Source of the DNA: Bacillota bacterium
Lineage (GTDB): Bacteria; Bacillota; Desulfitobacteriia; Desulfitobacteriales; Desulfitobacteriaceae
NCBI GenBank assembly: GCA_021849995.1
Contig: JAJZSC010000125.1
Coordinates: forward strand, 1-7,861
DNA length: 7,861 bases
Direction of reading: 5' to 3'
The notes beneath the pieces were generated by a model. The model ran no database searches, was not told the DNA's origin, and saw only the letters and a list, made by a program, of their open reading frames with translations. Position 1 is the stretch's first letter. Each line of letters starts with the position of its first letter. Below, one piece after another: positions 5,117 to 7,861 of the stretch. The translations under genes and the position numbers were made by a program.

Positions 5117-6707
5117 AGAAAAGATTGATGCATGGGCTATAGAATGTGCAGATAGAATTGCTCATAAACACAGGCAAAGAGCTTTGACCTACAAGGGATT
5201 AAAAGAGGAATCCGATGCTCTTGCTATTTGGATCTATGAGACCTACATGATCGAAGGAATCAAGCGGCAAACTCCGGTGATAGTCTATGGGCACAAGGAA
5301 AATGAGATGCTTGTCTCCTTTGTTGCCTCTATCAAATCCGGTAATCCGTATGTTCCGGTGGATTCTTCCGTCCCGGTCGAACGGTTTAAGCAAATTATTC
5401 AGGCTTCAGGGGCGAGACTCATACTCTCCCCCAAAACAGTACCTGATGAAATCAAAGAGCTAACTGACCTGAATCTCATCATTAAGGATAATATCTCCTT
5501 ATTTGACGTGCTTGATTTTTACTCCAGATATATCGGACAAGTCCCGCCCACAGAGTGGCAGGTGGGGCTTGATGAGGTTTACTACATCATCTATACTTCC
5601 GGCAGTACCGGAGTCCCCAAAGGCGTGCAGATCACCTTGCGGGCCTTAGAGAGCTATCTCAACTGGGTAAACACTGCCTATCAGCCGGTTGAAAAGAGTG
5701 AGGTTTATCTTAATCAAGCGCCTTTTTCTTTTGACTTGTCTGTGATGGACTTATATATGTCCCTAAGCACTGGCGGAACCCTCTGGAGCGTGGACAAGGA
5801 GCAGATAGCTAATCCCAGAGAACTCTTTGAGTCCTTTAAGGAGTCCGAAGTAAGTATCTGGGTATCCACCCCCTCTTTTGCTGAAGTGTGCTTGATGGAT
5901 AAGAGCTTTAACCAGGAGCTGCTGCCAAACCTTAAACGCTTCTTGTTTTGTGGGGAAGTACTAACCCATGATTGTGCAAGTAAACTCGTCCAGCGCTTTC
6001 CGAAGGGTTTGGTTGAGAACCTTTACGGCCCGACAGAAGCGACTGTAGCTGTTACTACTGTAACTATAACACCTGAGATTCATGATAAATACAATCCACT
6101 TCCGGTTGGAGCAGCTAAACCTGATTGTAAGGTCTTAATTTGTAACTCAGAAGCCTTGACTGAATACACCAAATCAGGAGATCTTACTAAAAAGCCAGAG
6201 ATTCTGCCCGAAGAAGAGCGCGGGGAAATAATCATAGCCGGGCCAAATGTAAGTATCGGGTATTTGAATAACCCGGAGCAGACCGCGAAGGCCTTTTTCA
6301 CCTGGGAAGAAAACGGAGAAAAACTGCAGGCTTACCGGACAGGGGATGCCGGGATGTGGAAGGAAGGACAGCTTTTCTTCTTTGGCCGTCTGGATTTCCA
6401 GGTAAAGCTTCATGGTTATAGGATAGAACTTGGAGATATCGAAGAGAACTTAAGGCAAATCGACTGGATCGATAATGCCGTTGTTCTTCCAATCGAGAGA
6501 AAGGGTAAGGTAGATTATCTTCATGCCTTTTTGACCGCGAACAAGGATATCACCTCAGAGTTTGAAGAAGCCCAGGCTGTCAGAGAAGCCTTAAGAAGCA
6601 GCCTTCCTGATTACATGATACCAAGAAGGATTAGTTTCCTAGAGAGAATGCCGATGACTCCTAATGGCAAAGTTGATCGCCGCGCTTTATTAGGAGGGCA
6701 GAAATGA
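5109..6707 (+). CDS. dltA: D-alanine--D-alanyl carrier protein ligase DltA
   Basis: A cytoplasmic adenylating enzyme of 532 residues that activates D-alanine with ATP and loads it onto the DltC phosphopantetheine. All core motifs of the ANL superfamily are present: YTSGSTGVPKG (162-172, phosphate-binding loop), YGPTEAT (306-312), YRTGD (409-413, ribose-binding Asp413), LHGYRIELGDIE (434-445, hinge) and PNGKVDRRAL with the catalytic lysine Lys521. The N-terminal EKIDAWAIECADRIA and TYKGLKEESDALA fit DltA rather than other ligases. The protein is about 20-25 residues longer than common DltA proteins. Part of the excess appears to be an insert at about 346-366 in the loop before GEIIIAGP. The ATG has GGAG at 5097-5100, eight bases upstream. 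The stop overlaps the dltB start as ATGA (6704-6707). Confidence 0.97.
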   Translation: MLREKIDAWAIECADRIAHKHRQRALTYKGLKEESDALAIWIYETYMIEGIKRQTPVIVYGHKENEMLVSFVASIKSGNPYVPVDSSVPVERFKQIIQASGARLILSPKTVPDEIKELTDLNLIIKDNISLFDVLDFYSRYIGQVPPTEWQVGLDEVYYIIYTSGSTGVPKGVQITLRALESYLNWVNTAYQPVEKSEVYLNQAPFSFDLSVMDLYMSLSTGGTLWSVDKEQIANPRELFESFKESEVSIWVSTPSFAEVCLMDKSFNQELLPNLKRFLFCGEVLTHDCASKLVQRFPKGLVENLYGPTEATVAVTTVTITPEIHDKYNPLPVGAAKPDCKVLICNSEALTEYTKSGDLTKKPEILPEEERGEIIIAGPNVSIGYLNNPEQTAKAFFTWEENGEKLQAYRTGDAGMWKEGQLFFFGRLDFQVKLHGYRIELGDIEENLRQIDWIDNAVVLPIERKGKVDYLHAFLTANKDITSEFEEAQAVREALRSSLPDYMIPRRISFLERMPMTPNGKVDRRALLGGQK

Positions 6708-7861
6708 TTCCGTATGAGAATTTTCTATTCTTTGCCTACCTGCTGATCCCTCTCGTCCCCGCTGCAATTTTCGGCTTCAGCGGGCTTTCCGGGAAGGTCA
6801 GGGCCTTTTGGGCCTTGGTCTCCACCCTGATTATGCTCTATATAATTGCCCGGCCGGTGACAATACTCTATCAGATCATAGCCTTCTTTTTACTTGAATT
6901 TATTCTTGTAAGGGCATATTTATATTACCGACAGCATCCTTCGGCCAAGAACAATAATCTAGTCTTTTACCTGGCCGTCATTCTTTCTATCGCGCCTTTA
7001 GCCCTGGTTAAGCTTAATCCTTATCTAAGTTCTTTGGGGATCTGGAAGACTCCTATAGGTTTCTTAGGAATCTCCTACCTTACCTTTAGGACAGTCGGCA
7101 CCGTGCTTGAGATTCGCGACGGACTGATTAAGGAGATTCAGTTCTTTAAATTCGTAACCTTTGTCCTGTTCTTTCCGACGCTGTCCTCAGGACCGATTGA
7201 CCGCTACCGGCGCTTTCTCGATGATTTGAAAAAGCCCCTCTCAGCCAAAGAGTACTCCGAGTACTTCGCCGATGGGGTTGACCACATCTTCAGAGGATTC
7301 CTGTATAAGTTCATTATCGCCTATCTCATAAATAAGTACGCCATGGCACCACTTGGACAGGCCTGGGGCTTCTGGCCAACTTTTAAGTACATGTATGTAT
7401 ATAGCCTTTACCTTTTCTTTGACTTTGCCGGCTACAGCGCTTTCGCAGTAGGGGTCAGTTATATCTTAGGTATTAAGACCCCTGAAAACTTTAATAAACC
7501 TTTTATTGCCAAAAATATTAAAGACTTCTGGAACCGCTGGCATATGACCCTATCTTTCTGGTTCAGAGACTATATCTACATGCGTTTTGTGCTTGATTCA
7601 AGCAAAAAGAAGAGGTTTAAAAGCCGCTACACCACATCTTATATCGGTTACCTGTTGCTGTTTGGGATAATGGGCATTTGGCATGGTACCCAGCTTCAAT
7701 ACATTCTCTATGGTTTCTATCATGCTGCTCTAATGATCGGGTTTGATTACCTCGAACGCCTAAATAAAACCAAAAATTTCTGGAGGAAAGGTGTAGTCTG
7801 GGATGGTCTGGCAATGCTGTTTACGCTTCACTTTGTGATGTTTGGTTTCCTGATTTTCTCC
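6704..7861 (+). CDS. dltB: D-alanyl transfer membrane protein DltB (MBOAT), 3' truncated by the window edge
   Basis: 386 codons are open to the last base with no stop; the family is about 390-415 residues, so only the final helix or so is missing. DltB is a multi-span membrane O-acyltransferase that takes D-alanine from loaded DltC at the inner face and passes it outward. Many hydrophobic segments are seen from residue 7 onward. Landmarks are FFPTLSSGPIDRYRRF, FDFAGYSAFAVG, NFNKPFIAKNIKDFWNRWHMTLSFWFRDYIYM with conserved His280, and GIMGIWHGTQ with His327, the expected MBOAT active-site histidine. The ATG overlaps the dltA stop by four bases and has TAGGAGGG at 6691-6698 as its ribosome site. 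GC content is higher here (about 53% in the sampled line 7321-7380). Nothing suggests it is broken. Confidence 0.96.
   Translation, partial: MIPYENFLFFAYLLIPLVPAAIFGFSGLSGKVRAFWALVSTLIMLYIIARPVTILYQIIAFFLLEFILVRAYLYYRQHPSAKNNNLVFYLAVILSIAPLALVKLNPYLSSLGIWKTPIGFLGISYLTFRTVGTVLEIRDGLIKEIQFFKFVTFVLFFPTLSSGPIDRYRRFLDDLKKPLSAKEYSEYFADGVDHIFRGFLYKFIIAYLINKYAMAPLGQAWGFWPTFKYMYVYSLYLFFDFAGYSAFAVGVSYILGIKTPENFNKPFIAKNIKDFWNRWHMTLSFWFRDYIYMRFVLDSSKKKRFKSRYTTSYIGYLLLFGIMGIWHGTQLQYILYGFYHAALMIGFDYLERLNKTKNFWRKGVVWDGLAMLFTLHFVMFGFLIFS

Noticed and set aside
5199..6492. Several reverse-strand frames of 64-79 codons across dltA
   Set aside because: They overlap each other and are all antisense to a well-recognised DltA; none resembles a protein family.
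7617..7814. Reverse-strand frame of 65 codons within dltB
   Set aside because: It is antisense to the MBOAT active-site region and has no support of its own.

Overview
The window is 7.86 kb from a low-to-moderate-GC Gram-positive bacterium, most likely a Clostridia-type Firmicute. The evidence is the dlt (teichoic acid D-alanylation) genes, strong AGGAGG-type ribosome sites with ATG, GTG and TTG starts, and short intrinsic terminators. From memory the intergenic repeat at 1409-1514 suggests a Desulfosporosinus/Desulfitobacterium-like relative. I could not check that, so no genus is assigned. All recognised genes are on the + strand.

Layout. (1) 1-1406 is the end of a surface-polysaccharide cluster: the C-terminal part of a PLP-dependent sugar aminotransferase (DegT/DnrJ/EryC1/StrS family), then an initiating lipid-carrier sugar-1-phosphate transferase. 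It ends at a terminator whose hairpin contains the last stop codon. (2) 1407-1815 has no gene. It holds a nested-palindrome repeat with 14-bp direct repeats at its ends, a near-consensus sigma-A promoter, six units of an exact 11-bp period beginning TAG, and a possible helix that would mask the next ribosome site. (3) 1816-3109 is a stand-alone Fic-family AMP-transferase-like gene (TTG start, internal inhibitory motif, C-terminal winged helix) with its own promoter and terminator. The lines I sampled are much more AT-rich than the flanking operons. (4) 3110-3344 is a short spacer with a gene fragment. (5) 3345-7861 is a dlt operon in the order dltC-dltD-dltX-small ORF-dltA-dltB, with dltB cut by the window end.

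How the genes work together. DltA activates D-alanine and loads it on the carrier protein DltC. The membrane O-acyltransferase DltB passes it across the membrane, and DltX and DltD complete transfer to teichoic acid. The order here is a circular permutation of the common dltX-A-B-C-D order. The 45-residue DltX gene is easy to miss, and an unrecognised 52-codon ORF lies between it and dltA. The Fic gene looks like an independent cassette between two cell-envelope operons; nothing in the sequence ties it to D-alanylation.

The least explained elements are the 11-bp phased array with the possible ribosome-site mask before fic, the structured repeat at 1409-1514, and the small ORF inside the dlt operon. 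I see no CRISPR array, rRNA, tRNA or complete insertion sequence.
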